From assembly GCA_001800285.1 (NCBI GenBank), contig MGVC01000071.1, positions 29,642 to 93,641 of the forward strand: a DNA stretch of 64,000 nucleotides, read 5' to 3'. The stretch is from Elusimicrobia bacterium RIFOXYA2_FULL_39_19 (GTDB lineage: Bacteria; Elusimicrobiota; Endomicrobiia; CG1-02-37-114; XYA2-FULL-39-19). The notes under the pieces were generated by a model that saw nothing but the letters and a program-made list of their open reading frames with translations, did no database searches and was not told the origin of the DNA. Numbering within the stretch: the stretch's first letter is position 1; the number at the start of each line of letters is the position of its first letter. The position numbers and the translations under genes were made by a program. Shown here one piece after another: positions 44,894-53,723 of the stretch.

Positions 44894-44967
44894 GGGCAAT
44901 TGGCTCAGTGGTTTAGAGCGTACGGTTCACATCCGTGAGATCGGGGGTTCAAATCCCTCATTGCCCA
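44894..44967 (+). tRNA. tRNA-Val, anticodon CAC
   Basis: A 74-base cloverleaf: acceptor GGGCAAT/ATTGCCC with discriminator A, D-arm TGGCTCAGTGGTT, anticodon stem TACGG/CCGTG with loop TTCACAT (CAC at 44928-44930), T-arm GGGGGTTCAAATCCCTC. It lies 23 bases after the CAT tRNA, presumably co-transcribed. CCA is not encoded. Confidence 0.95.
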
Positions 44968-45015
44968 GATAATAAAAAATTTAAATAGCTGTTAACATAA
45001 GGAAAAGTAAAACAA

Positions 45016-45732
45016 ATGAGCGAAAAATACGGCCTGGACATCAAGTCTTTAGTCAGATTGCAGGAATTGGATGCAGAACTGGACAGATTGAACGAAGAAT
45101 GTGAGCTTGTACCCGCAGAGATAGAAGAGTTTAAAGACAAAATTACAGAATTAAAAAAGAATTTTGATGATAGAAAACTTCATATCAAGGAAATTCAGTC
45201 AAAACACAAAGGTTTTGAACTGGATATTGCTGCAAAAGACGATATTATTAAAAAGCATAAAAACGAATTAAATATGGTAAAAACAAATGAACAATATAAA
45301 GCCTTATTAAACCAGATAGCAAATGTAGAAGCGGAAAAAGGCAAAATAGAAGAAAGTATCTTAAAAGTAATGGAAGAAGTTGAATCATTCAACCGCGGTA
45401 TAAAAGATGAAGAAAACGTCCTAAAAGATCAGGAAGAAAAGATTAATCAGGAAATAAAAGTATATGAACAGAAAGTAACTGATTTCAAAGGCCAGTTAGT
45501 AGCCCTGGAAGAGGAAAGAAAACAGTTGGAAAGTTCTGTAACACCAAACGCTCTAAAGAAGTATGAATATATCAGGAAGAAATGCAAAGACGGCATAGCT
45601 ATAACGATAATTGAAAACAACAACTGCGGTAACTGCCACATGCAGCTTCCCGCACAGGTAATAAACGAAGTTTCAAAAAATGATGTTTTAGTGTTCTGTG
45701 AAAATTGCTCAAAGATCCTTTACATACCTTAA
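45016..45732 (+). CDS. Coiled-coil protein with C4 zinc ribbon
   Basis: A 238-aa protein. Residues about 5-185 form a long, highly charged coiled coil (LVRLQELDAELDRLNEECELV…). The C-terminus carries a zinc ribbon CGNCHMQL…CENCSKILY. This matches the widespread bacterial family of zinc-ribbon nucleic-acid-binding proteins often found next to the RNase P RNA gene, as here (7 bases before rnpB). The exact function is not established. Co-transcription with the tRNAs and rnpB is plausible. Confidence 0.9.
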   Translation: MSEKYGLDIKSLVRLQELDAELDRLNEECELVPAEIEEFKDKITELKKNFDDRKLHIKEIQSKHKGFELDIAAKDDIIKKHKNELNMVKTNEQYKALLNQIANVEAEKGKIEESILKVMEEVESFNRGIKDEENVLKDQEEKINQEIKVYEQKVTDFKGQLVALEEERKQLESSVTPNALKKYEYIRKKCKDGIAITIIENNNCGNCHMQLPAQVINEVSKNDVLVFCENCSKILYIP

Positions 45733-45738
45733 CAAAAA

Positions 45739-46112
45739 TGGGATGGACTAAAGGTCGCCTCATATTCATTATGGGGAGGAAAGTCCGAGCTCTCTCTTAA
45801 TGAGCAATCATTAAGAAAAATGATAGTGGGTAATGCCCATCTGCCTTAAAAGGCAAGAGGTGCGAACAGAGACGTTTTGGCTTGAAAGAGCCAGAAGTTC
45901 CTTCAGTGAAAGAAGGAATCAGTTGCTTTATAAGATAGCTTAACGGTTATCAAAGAGGCAGGTGAAACGGCTAAATCCTTATCTGTGAGCAAGTCCGAAA
46001 ATGGTTGAATAAACCGTTAAAATGGACGCATAAATCCGGCGGTAACGCAGGATTCAGAGAAATGACCTTTGCTCCTAACGGAGTTACAGAACTCGGCTTA
46101 TAGTTCATCCCA
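45739..46112 (+). ncRNA. rnpB: RNase P RNA (bacterial type A)
   Basis: Catalytic RNA maturing tRNA 5' ends. The conserved blocks are in order: GAGGAAAGTCCGAGCTC near the 5' end, GGTGCGAACAGAGAC, GGCAGGTGAAACGG, a GAAATGACC-type segment, and ACAGAACTCGGCTTATAG near the 3' end. The terminal helix P1 forms between TGGGATGGA at the start and TTCATCCCA at the end, giving 374 bases, the normal size. The ends are set by this helix. tRNA genes and the zinc-ribbon gene lie just upstream. Confidence 0.95.
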
Positions 46113-46180
46113 GAAAAACAAACCGGCAGTCCTCATTCCAAAGCTTCAGTCCATTATAAAATCAGTGAAATGTACGCTTC

Positions 46181-46202
46181 AAGAATTATTAAAATAATTC
46201 TT
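46181..46202. other. AT-rich inverted repeat overlapping the mraZ -35 box
   Basis: AAGAATTATT and AATAATTCTT form a perfect 10-bp inverted repeat with a 2-base centre. Its right arm covers the first two bases of the mraZ -35 element (46201-46206). It could be an operator or, as RNA, a weak 3' structure after rnpB; no T tract follows. Confidence 0.5.
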
Positions 46203-46229
46203 GACACGCCTACTATTATATATTATAAT
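46201..46229 (+). promoter_or_regulatory. Consensus sigma70 promoter of the dcw cluster
   Basis: TTGACA at 46201-46206, 17-base spacer, TATAAT at 46224-46229: an exact consensus promoter. Transcription would start near 46236, within the MraZ-box repeats and about 35 bases before the mraZ ATG. Confidence 0.9.
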
Positions 46230-46264
46230 AGTGGTGCAGAGTGGTTAATAGTGGATATATATGG
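46230..46264 (+). promoter_or_regulatory. MraZ boxes (autoregulatory operator)
   Basis: AGTGGT, AGTGGT and AGTGGA begin at 46230, 46240 and 46250, and a weaker fourth TGG lies at 46262: four TGG cores exactly 10 bases apart. Regularly spaced TGG(G/T) direct repeats just downstream of the promoter are the known operator type bound by the ring-shaped MraZ repressor, here in front of mraZ itself. Confidence 0.85.
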
Positions 46265-46270
46265 GGGACT

Positions 46271-46696
46271 ATGATTTTTACTGGACAATACAGGTATGGC
46301 ATAGATGACAAAAATAGATTGTTTATTCCTGCAAAGTTAAGAAAAGGAATAAACAATTTTTTTATTACTATAGGACTTGATGATTGTTTGTACGTATATC
46401 CGGAGGAATCCTGGAAAAAACTGATCGAAAAGTTCGATGAGCTTTCTTTAAAAAATAAAGCTGAAGAACGGGCCTTTAAAAGGGCTTTTTTATCTATGGC
46501 TGCTGAAATAATAGTAGACGGGATGGGCAGGATACTTGTACCTCAAGATTTAAAACAGCAGGTTGGCATAAGTAAAAAAATAGTGATAGTTGGTGTATGG
46601 GACCGGCTGGAAATCTGGCCCGAAGAAAAATGGAATACTTACTATACAAAGGCAAAAACAGTATTTAAAAAATTGACTCCAGAATTAGAGTTCTAA
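46271..46696 (+). CDS. mraZ: Transcriptional regulator MraZ
   Basis: A DNA-binding regulator of the division and cell-wall cluster, built of two SpoVT/AbrB-like halves (GQYRYGIDDKNRLFIPAKLRKG and AAEIIVDGMGRILVPQDLKQ). The ORF track begins at GTG 46241, which falls inside the operator repeats; ATG 46271, with GGGGGA upstream and MIFTGQY at the N-terminus, is the proper start (141 aa). It heads the dcw cluster, and rsmH follows after 5 bases. Confidence 0.95.
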   Translation: MIFTGQYRYGIDDKNRLFIPAKLRKGINNFFITIGLDDCLYVYPEESWKKLIEKFDELSLKNKAEERAFKRAFLSMAAEIIVDGMGRILVPQDLKQQVGISKKIVIVGVWDRLEIWPEEKWNTYYTKAKTVFKKLTPELEF

Positions 46697-46701
46697 TAAA
46701 G

Positions 46702-47586
46702 ATGGAAATTACAAAGCATAAAAGTGTTCTTTTAAAAGAAACCATTGAATTTCTGAACATAAGAAATAACGGGATATACATAGATGCAACCGTAGGTATG
46801 GGGGGGCATTCAATTGAAATTTTAAGCAGGCTTGACACGGGTTTATTGTTAGGTATAGATCAGGACAGTGAAGCTTTAGAAATAGCAGAAGATAAATTAA
46901 AGCAGACAAGTAAAAAATACATATTAGTAAAAAGTAATTTCAGTCAATTAGCAGAAGTTTTAAAACAGCACAGTATTAATAAGGTTGATGGCGTTCTTTT
47001 TGACCTGGGTGTCTCAAGCTTTCAGCTTCAAAAAAAGGAGCGGGGATTCAGCTTTAATTTAAACGGAGCCCTTGATATGAGAATGGACTCATCCACAGCC
47101 TTGACTGCCTACGAGATTGTTAATACTTATCCACAGCAGAAGCTGCAGGAAATATTCAGCGATTATGGCCAGGAAAGATGGTCAAAAAGAATTGCTGAAA
47201 AAATCAACTATTTAAGATCAAACAAAACTTTTGAAACCACCCTTGATTTGGCGGATGCTGTTAAAGGCGCTATCCCGAAAAGCTGCTGGCCTGATAAAAT
47301 TCATCCTGCAACAAAAGTTTTCCAGGCTATAAGAATAGCAGTAAACGATGAAATGGGAAATTTAGAAAAATCTCTGAATTGTTTGTCTGATATATTAAAC
47401 AAAGATGCCCGGGTACTTGTAATATCCTTTCATTCACTGGAAGACAGGATAGTAAAAAAACATTTCAATGATAATAGTGATTTGTATAAAATAATTACAA
47501 AACAGCCCATAACAGCTACAGAAGAAGAATTAAACGAGAATCCAAGAGCAAGAAGCGCAAAATTGCGTGTTGCTGAGAGAAATTAA
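46702..47586 (+). CDS. rsmH: 16S rRNA (cytosine-1402-N4)-methyltransferase
   Basis: SAM-dependent methyltransferase (MraW). N-terminal HKSVLLKETIEFL, SAM motif IDATVGMGGHSIEIL, GVLFDLGVSSFQL, RGFSFNLNGALDMRMD, and the C-terminal FHSLEDRIVKKHF and RSAKLRVAE. At 294 aa it is standard. It is in its usual place between mraZ and ftsL. Confidence 0.97.
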   Translation: MEITKHKSVLLKETIEFLNIRNNGIYIDATVGMGGHSIEILSRLDTGLLLGIDQDSEALEIAEDKLKQTSKKYILVKSNFSQLAEVLKQHSINKVDGVLFDLGVSSFQLQKKERGFSFNLNGALDMRMDSSTALTAYEIVNTYPQQKLQEIFSDYGQERWSKRIAEKINYLRSNKTFETTLDLADAVKGAIPKSCWPDKIHPATKVFQAIRIAVNDEMGNLEKSLNCLSDILNKDARVLVISFHSLEDRIVKKHFNDNSDLYKIITKQPITATEEELNENPRARSAKLRVAERN

Positions 47587-47601
47587 CGGGGAATTTGGAA
47601 A

Positions 47602-47865
47602 ATGAAAAAAGGTAAAACAAATTATTTGCTGGTAATCATGGTTGTTTTTACCGTAGCAATGATTTATGTATGGGAGCAGATACAGTCCGTAAGGCTGCAA
47701 TATATGATTGAAGAGATAAATGAACAGAAATCAAAAGAACTGGAAAATGCGGCAGATTTTCAGATTCTATGCATAAAAATGGAGTCTCCCGAAAGGCTCG
47801 ATAGGCTGGCCTCAGAAAGAAAGTTTTACGCACCTAAAAAAGAGAACGTAAGAATTGTAAATTAA
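47602..47865 (+). CDS. ftsL: FtsL-like cell division protein
   Basis: An 87-aa bitopic protein: basic N-terminus, a single membrane span (LLVIMVVFTVAMIYVW), then a short coiled coil (VRLQYMIEEINEQKSKELENAADF) and a SPERLDRLA segment typical of FtsL/FtsB-type proteins. The sequence is weakly conserved; the identity rests on the size, topology and position between rsmH and ftsI. Confidence 0.82.
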   Translation: MKKGKTNYLLVIMVVFTVAMIYVWEQIQSVRLQYMIEEINEQKSKELENAADFQILCIKMESPERLDRLASERKFYAPKKENVRIVN

Positions 47866-47869
47866 CAAA

Positions 47870-49573
47870 ATGAAAAGTACAAACAACAGAATTCTGGCAA
47901 CTTCAATATTTCTACTGTTTATGTTTTCTCTGATAGTAGTCAGGTTGTTATTTTTGCAGGTATGGAATTATCAGAAATTGCAGAATCTTGTCAATGCGCA
48001 GGTAGTACAAACGAAAGTGCAGAACTCAATAAGGGGTACGATTTATGATAGAAACCAACACGTTCTTGCGATGAACGTTAAGTCTTATTCAATTTCAGCA
48101 AATTCGAATTTAATAGAAGACAAAAAGGAGTTTTCAGATAAGTTGTCAAAATGTTCCGGATTAAACTCAGCTGAAATCTATAAACAGATATCCAGAAAAA
48201 GCGGCTTTTCTTGGATAAAAAGACAATATCAGTCCGATAAATATGATGACCTGGAAAATCTTAAGATGAAAGGCCTTAATATTCAGAAAACAGTCAACAG
48301 GTATTATCCGTGCAAAGATCTTACAGCACAACTGGTAGGTGTGGTAGGTATAGATGGACAGGGGCTCTCCGGTATTGAGCTTTATTATGACAGCCTGGTA
48401 AAGCGTGAAAAAGTAGTAGAAGTATTTAACAGGGATGGAATGAGAAATGCTCTGAGAATGTCTTCTTTAAACGGCCTTAAATCACCTGATATTGTTCTTT
48501 TTATTGATAGTACGTTGCAATATATAGCAGGCAGAGAGCTTGAATCTGCAATGAAAAAAACCAGGGCAGAGAGCGGATTTATAATAATGCAAAACCCCAA
48601 AAATGGTGAAATACTGGCTGTAGCAAGCTATCCGAATTTTAATCCGAATACTGATAAGATTAAAACAGAAAACCTGGTAAATCCGGCAATACATAAAGTA
48701 TTTGAACCCGGGTCCACCTTTAAAATCGTTACTGCGGCAGCAGCCTTAACTGAACGAAAATATAAACCAGATGATATTATTTATTGTGAAAACGGAAGCT
48801 TCAAATACCAGGATATTGAAGTAAATGATCATGAAAAATACGGTTATTTATCTATGGACGGATTAATGGCGTACTCTTCAAATATCGGATTTGCAAAAGT
48901 AGGCATGGCCTTAGGAAGGGAAAAAATCTATTACTGGATGAAACAGTTTGGATTCGGCAATTATACGGGAAGTAATTTTCCCGGAGAACAGATGGGTATT
49001 GTTTTTAATCCTTTTAGTTCAAAATGGTCCTCTGTATCAGGACTTACTATATCGTTCGGACAGGGGATCTGCGTAACAGGATTACAGATGATAAATGCCT
49101 ATTCGGCTATAGCGAATGGCGGTAAACTTTATGAACCTCAGATTGTAAAATCAGTAATAGATGATAATGATAATATGGTTTTTGACAGCGAACCGAGATT
49201 GATAAGAGAGGTAATTTCTACGGATGTATCCGAAAAGCTTAAAAAAATGCTTAATGATGTAGTTGAAATTGGTACTGGCCAGCTGGCAAATGTGGAGGGT
49301 TATTCAGTTTGCGGGAAAACAGGCACGGCCCAGAAAATTGACCCCAAAACTAAACACTATTCTACATCAAAATATATAGCATCATTCTGCGGATTTCTTC
49401 CTATGGAAGACCCGCAAATAACTATTCTGGTAGTGCTGGATGAGCCTAAAACAAGTTACTGGGCCAGTGACGTTGCCTGCCCGGTATTTTCAAGAATAGC
49501 CAAGGAATCAATGAATTATCTGAATATTCCCAAAAAAGAGAAAAAATATGACATTACTAAGTTATCTTACTGA
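47870..49573 (+). CDS. ftsI: Peptidoglycan transpeptidase FtsI (class B PBP)
   Basis: Division-specific cross-linking enzyme. N-terminal membrane anchor (about 10-30), a dimerisation domain beginning RGTIYDRNQHVLA, and the transpeptidase with SxxK in GSTFKI, SxN in YSSNIG, and KTGT in VCGKTGTAQ. At 567 aa there is no C-terminal PASTA domain. It overlaps murE by 26 bases and follows ftsL by 4. Confidence 0.96.
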   Translation: MKSTNNRILATSIFLLFMFSLIVVRLLFLQVWNYQKLQNLVNAQVVQTKVQNSIRGTIYDRNQHVLAMNVKSYSISANSNLIEDKKEFSDKLSKCSGLNSAEIYKQISRKSGFSWIKRQYQSDKYDDLENLKMKGLNIQKTVNRYYPCKDLTAQLVGVVGIDGQGLSGIELYYDSLVKREKVVEVFNRDGMRNALRMSSLNGLKSPDIVLFIDSTLQYIAGRELESAMKKTRAESGFIIMQNPKNGEILAVASYPNFNPNTDKIKTENLVNPAIHKVFEPGSTFKIVTAAAALTERKYKPDDIIYCENGSFKYQDIEVNDHEKYGYLSMDGLMAYSSNIGFAKVGMALGREKIYYWMKQFGFGNYTGSNFPGEQMGIVFNPFSSKWSSVSGLTISFGQGICVTGLQMINAYSAIANGGKLYEPQIVKSVIDDNDNMVFDSEPRLIREVISTDVSEKLKKMLNDVVEIGTGQLANVEGYSVCGKTGTAQKIDPKTKHYSTSKYIASFCGFLPMEDPQITILVVLDEPKTSYWASDVACPVFSRIAKESMNYLNIPKKEKKYDITKLSY

Positions 49574-51020
49574 TAATTCCGGTTATGAAATCAGCGGAAA
49601 TACGGATATTGAGATAACAGGTATTAATTACAATTCAAGAAAAATAGAAAAAGGAAATATATTTGTCTGCCTGCACGGCCAGCATACTGACGGCCACCGG
49701 TTTGTAAAAGACGCGCTGTTAAAAGGTGCAGCAGCAATAATTACTGACAAAATAATTGATGATATTCCCGGGTTGACTCAAATTATAGTAGCAGATCCGC
49801 TAAAGGCTTTATCGGAAGTATCTGCCAGGTTTTTCGGGTACCCTTCAAAAAAACTGACAGTTATCGGGGTTACGGGGACAAACGGGAAAACAAGTATAAC
49901 TTATTTACTGGAATCCATCTTAGCTGTCTCGGGAAAAAAAACTGCCGTTTTTGGAACTATAAATTACAGGTTTAATAACGAAATTATATCTCCGGAAAAT
50001 ACCACTCCTTTTTCTTCTGACTTGCAGTACTTACTGCATAAAGCCGTAACACAGAAGTTTCAAGCGGTGGCCATTGAGGTGTCTTCTCATGCACTTGTGC
50101 TTAACAGAGTTGATGATGTAGAGTTTGATGCAGGTATTTTTACTAATCTTACCAGAGACCATCTTGACTATCACAAAACATTTGATGAATATTTTCAGGC
50201 AAAACTAAGATTGTTTAAAATGCTTGACGCAGGCGGTGTAAAACAAACCCCTAAAATTGCAGTTATTAATATTGATGATGAGTGGGGTAACAAAATATCC
50301 GGGCTTATTAAATGCAAAACAATTAAATATGGTTTTGATTCATCACTTGCAGACATATATCCTCAGGATATAAATGCCAGCGCTTCAGGAACTGTCTTTA
50401 ATCTTGTTTATAATGACAAAAAAGAAAAAATCAGGACCCCGCTTATCGGCAAACACAATATTTACAATATTTTGGCTGCAGCGGGCTATGCACTGGGTAC
50501 CGGAATGGATATAAAAAAGGTCAGGGACGGCATTGAAAAAGTAAGCCTTATACCCGGAAGGCTGGAAAAAGTAGATAAGAAACAGCCCTTTACGGTCCTG
50601 ATTGATTATGCGCATACGGATGATGCTTTAAAGAATGTTCTTTCAACAATAAAAGAAATAGCAAAAAAACGCGTTATTACAGTTTTTGGCTGCGGCGGTG
50701 ACAGAGACAGAACCAAAAGGCCTGTGATGGGAGAAATAGCGGTAAAAATGAGTGATTATGTAATCCTTACCAGCGATAATCCAAGAACTGAAGACCCGAA
50801 AAAAATCATCTGTGATATAGAAATAGGCATTAAAAGAGCAGGGAAAGACAATTACATGGTAAAAGTTGACAGACGTGAAGCTCTGAAAACGGCAGTTGAA
50901 ATGGCTAATAAAGATGATATAATACTTGTAGCCGGTAAAGGCCATGAAACTTATCAAATAATTGGAAACAATAAAATTCATTTTAGCGACAGAGAAGTAG
51001 TAGAGGAGTTGTTGGTATAA
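49548..51020 (+). CDS. murE: UDP-MurNAc-tripeptide synthetase, meso-DAP-adding type
   Basis: Adds the third residue of the peptidoglycan stem peptide. ATP loop VTGTNGKTS, ligase segment TNLTRDHLDYHKTFDEYFQAK, and the amino-acid specificity motif DNPR (LTSDNPRTEDP), which indicates meso-diaminopimelate rather than lysine. At 490 aa it is normal. It begins inside the 3' end of ftsI. Confidence 0.96.
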   Translation: MTLLSYLTDNSGYEISGNTDIEITGINYNSRKIEKGNIFVCLHGQHTDGHRFVKDALLKGAAAIITDKIIDDIPGLTQIIVADPLKALSEVSARFFGYPSKKLTVIGVTGTNGKTSITYLLESILAVSGKKTAVFGTINYRFNNEIISPENTTPFSSDLQYLLHKAVTQKFQAVAIEVSSHALVLNRVDDVEFDAGIFTNLTRDHLDYHKTFDEYFQAKLRLFKMLDAGGVKQTPKIAVINIDDEWGNKISGLIKCKTIKYGFDSSLADIYPQDINASASGTVFNLVYNDKKEKIRTPLIGKHNIYNILAAAGYALGTGMDIKKVRDGIEKVSLIPGRLEKVDKKQPFTVLIDYAHTDDALKNVLSTIKEIAKKRVITVFGCGGDRDRTKRPVMGEIAVKMSDYVILTSDNPRTEDPKKIICDIEIGIKRAGKDNYMVKVDRREALKTAVEMANKDDIILVAGKGHETYQIIGNNKIHFSDREVVEELLV

Positions 51021-51059
51021 AGTTGGTCTAATAAAAAAATAAAAGCACTAAAAACAGAA

Positions 51060-52427
51060 ATGGAAAAAGTCAATCTAAGGGAACTGACACAAGCCACCCA
51101 GGGTAAATTATATTTAGGCAATCCTTCTTTAGAAATTACAAGCATATCCACTGATACGAGAAACATAAAACAGGGGGATATGTTTTTTGCTTTAAAAGGG
51201 GTGAATTTTGACGGGCATAAGTTTGTTGATTATGCCATAAAACAGGGTGCCTCGGGAGTAGTGATTTCAGAAATTGACTCGGAAATAGATAAATGTATTC
51301 CAAACACTTCATCAATTATTGTTGTTAAAGACACATTGAAAGCCCTTGGTGATTTTGCCGGATATTACAGAAAGAAAATTGCGCCCCTCGTGGTTGCTGT
51401 TACCGGTTCAAGCGGAAAAACAACAACCAAAGAGATGATTTATCATATTCTAAAAGTAAAAGGTAATGTGCATGCTACTAAAAAAAATTACAACAATCTT
51501 ATAGGCGTACCGCTTACTCTTCTGGAGCTTACAAAAGAACATAAATATAGTGTTTTAGAGCTGGGTATTTCTTTAAAAGGAGAAATGGACCGGCTTATAG
51601 AAATCACCCGTCCCGATGTAGGGATTATAACCAACATCGGCAAAACACATCTGGAATATTTAGGTGACACATTAGGTGTTTTTAACGAAAAAAGCAAACT
51701 TCTGCGTTTACTCGAAAAAGATAAAGTTTCAATATTGAATTTTGATGACCCGTATCTTAATGGACTCAAGGATAACCTGCGGTCTGAAATTCTTACTTTC
51801 GGGTTAAGTACAAACGCAGATATATATGCTTCCGATGTAAAGTCTTTGAATGAAAAAATGAGTTTTAACATGCACTTAATGGGAAAACGTATCAGTATGG
51901 TAATTCCTGTCCCGGGCCTGTTTAACGTTTATAATGCCCTGGCAGCCGTTTGTGCCTGTCATTGCCTGGGTATTGATATTGAAGTGATAAAAAAAGCCCT
52001 GGAACAGTTTTCTCCTATGAAAATGCGTATGGAAAGGATAATGCATTCCAGCGGCGCTATTTTAATTAATGACGCTTATAATGCCAATCCGGAATCTATG
52101 AAACAGTCTATAACTTCATTTATGGAAGCATATCCTGAAAAAGAAAAGATAATAGTTATAGGAGATATGCTGGAACTGGGTGAACATACACAGCAGGAAC
52201 ATAAGGCTCTGGGAAAACTTGTTACAGAACTGCCTCTTTCGGGTATTTATCTTTACGGCAAATATATTAAAGCCATAAAGGAAGATAATCCGGCGGATTA
52301 TATTGAATATTTTACAGAACAGCCGGGTCTTGAAGAAAAATTAAAAAAACGGTTAAATGCAAATACTGCGGTTTTGTTTAAAGCTTCCCGGGGCATAGGA
52401 TTGGAAAAAATAGTCAATAATTTATAA
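51060..52427 (+). CDS. murF: UDP-MurNAc-tripeptide D-alanyl-D-alanine ligase
   Basis: Adds D-Ala-D-Ala to the stem peptide. ATP loop VTGSSGKTTTKEM, TNIGKTHLEYLGD, and NDAYNANPESM (the MurF signature). At 455 aa it is full length. The start lies 39 bases after murE with only a poor RBS (ACAGAA). A 176-base structured gap separates it from mraY. Confidence 0.96.
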   Translation: MEKVNLRELTQATQGKLYLGNPSLEITSISTDTRNIKQGDMFFALKGVNFDGHKFVDYAIKQGASGVVISEIDSEIDKCIPNTSSIIVVKDTLKALGDFAGYYRKKIAPLVVAVTGSSGKTTTKEMIYHILKVKGNVHATKKNYNNLIGVPLTLLELTKEHKYSVLELGISLKGEMDRLIEITRPDVGIITNIGKTHLEYLGDTLGVFNEKSKLLRLLEKDKVSILNFDDPYLNGLKDNLRSEILTFGLSTNADIYASDVKSLNEKMSFNMHLMGKRISMVIPVPGLFNVYNALAAVCACHCLGIDIEVIKKALEQFSPMKMRMERIMHSSGAILINDAYNANPESMKQSITSFMEAYPEKEKIIVIGDMLELGEHTQQEHKALGKLVTELPLSGIYLYGKYIKAIKEDNPADYIEYFTEQPGLEEKLKKRLNANTAVLFKASRGIGLEKIVNNL

Positions 52428-52441
52428 AATAATTCAGTAAT

Positions 52442-52580
52442 TGAAGCTCCGCGCCTTAACAGGCGTGGAATCAAATTTCATTAACAACGCAGGAACAAGC
52501 CCTACGCTGAAATACCCGAAGCGGACAAGAACTACTCAATCACGGCTTTACAATTGTGGATTCCGCGAAGGGTATTTAAG
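52442..52580 (+). other. Structured RNA-like segment between murF and mraY
   Basis: This gap of 176 bases (52428-52603) breaks an otherwise tightly packed cluster. Hairpin 1: CCGCGCC (52449-52455) with GGCGTGG (52462-52468), loop TTAACA. Hairpin 2: AAATACCC-GAA-GCGGA (52510-52525) pairs with TCCGC-GAA-GGGTATTT (52562-52577), a 13-bp stem with a symmetric GAA/GAA internal loop (tandem sheared G-A pairs likely). The 36-base apical region can fold further. An unidentified ncRNA or cis-regulatory leader of mraY, or the RNA-coding end of a decayed IS200/IS605-type element, are possible. The ORF drawn across it lacks coding character. Confidence 0.6.
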
Positions 52581-52603
52581 ACAAATATTAACCGAGGATA
52601 AAC

Positions 52604-53689
52604 ATGTTTTATCATTTGCTGTACCCGTTAAAAGTATTTTTTTCACCCCTAAACGTAATGGGTTATATTACATTCAGGTCCATTGCGGCTATTATTACAT
52701 CGCTTCTTATTTCATTATTGTTCGGGCCGAAAATGATTAACTACCTTAAAAACAGGCAGTTTGTGCAAAGTATCAGAACAGATGGGCCCCAGACCCACTT
52801 GAAGAAATCCGGCACTCCTACAATGGGAGGGCTGATTATTCTTGTGTCGCTTTTTGTTTCCACAATTCTCTGGGCCCGCTTGGACAACAGGTTTATAATC
52901 TGGATTCTTACGGGAACCATATGGTTGGGTCTGCTGGGGTACCTGGATGACCACATTAAGATAGTAAGAAAGAATTCAAAAGGCCTTGTTGCCAAATGGA
53001 AACTGGCAGGCCAGTTTATCTTTGCTTTGGCAGTGAGCGTTTATATTTATTTCTATCCTTCCAATCCGGCTTATGCAACCAGTGTGAATATTCCTTACTT
53101 AAAGGAAGTATTTCTTGAGTTAGGCATTTTATATATCCTTTTTTCAATGATAGTAATAGTCGGCGCATCTAATGCCGTTAATCTTACCGACGGGTTAGAC
53201 GGCCTAGCTATAGGCAGTATTATAATTTCCTGTTTCGGTTATGCCATTTTTGCTTATCTGGCAGGGCATGCTAAACTATCAACGTATTTAAGAATTATTC
53301 CTGTCAGCGGGTCAGGGGAAATTGCCATATTTTTAGCGGCCATGATAGGTGCAGGACTGGGCTTTCTGTGGTTTAACGGGTACCCCGCGGAAGTCTTTAT
53401 GGGTGACACAGGGTCTTTGTTTTTAGGCGGTACTTTGGGGCTGGTAGCTGTATTTATAAAACAGGAACTTATATTTTTAGTAATTTGCGGTATATTTTTT
53501 GCGGAAATATTATCTGTCATACTCCAGGTTTTTAGTTATAAACGATACAAAAAACGTATTTTTAAGATGGCTCCTCTGCATCATCATTTTGAATTATCCG
53601 GCTGGGCTGAAACCAAGGTTACCATAAGATTCTGGATAATTAGTATCATTTTAATGCTGGTAGCTTTAAGCTCGCTGAAATTGAGATAA
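52604..53689 (+). CDS. mraY: Phospho-MurNAc-pentapeptide transferase
   Basis: Membrane enzyme making lipid I. About ten membrane spans; conserved GTPTMGGL (seen as KKSGTPTMGGLIIL), NLTDGLDGLAIG, YPAEVFMGDTGSLFLGG and the terminal MAPLHHHFELSGW. At 361 aa it is normal. The ATG follows the structured segment by about 25 bases with ACCGAGGA as RBS. Confidence 0.97.
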   Translation: MFYHLLYPLKVFFSPLNVMGYITFRSIAAIITSLLISLLFGPKMINYLKNRQFVQSIRTDGPQTHLKKSGTPTMGGLIILVSLFVSTILWARLDNRFIIWILTGTIWLGLLGYLDDHIKIVRKNSKGLVAKWKLAGQFIFALAVSVYIYFYPSNPAYATSVNIPYLKEVFLELGILYILFSMIVIVGASNAVNLTDGLDGLAIGSIIISCFGYAIFAYLAGHAKLSTYLRIIPVSGSGEIAIFLAAMIGAGLGFLWFNGYPAEVFMGDTGSLFLGGTLGLVAVFIKQELIFLVICGIFFAEILSVILQVFSYKRYKKRIFKMAPLHHHFELSGWAETKVTIRFWIISIILMLVALSSLKLR

Positions 53690-53723
53690 TCAGCCGGCAT
53701 CAGCGGATTTCTTGCCATAATAT

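Noticed and set aside
46113-46180. Rho-independent terminator directly after rnpB
   Set aside because: No GC stem with a T tract could be found; only the AT palindrome overlapping the mraZ promoter is present.
46241-46270. Extended mraZ N-terminus from GTG
   Set aside because: It lies within the MraZ boxes after the promoter; the family N-terminus MIFTGQY begins at 46271.
52441-52740. 99-aa ORF across the murF-mraY gap
   Set aside because: TTG start, composition not protein-like, 3' half lies in mraY in another frame, and the region is better explained by RNA helices.
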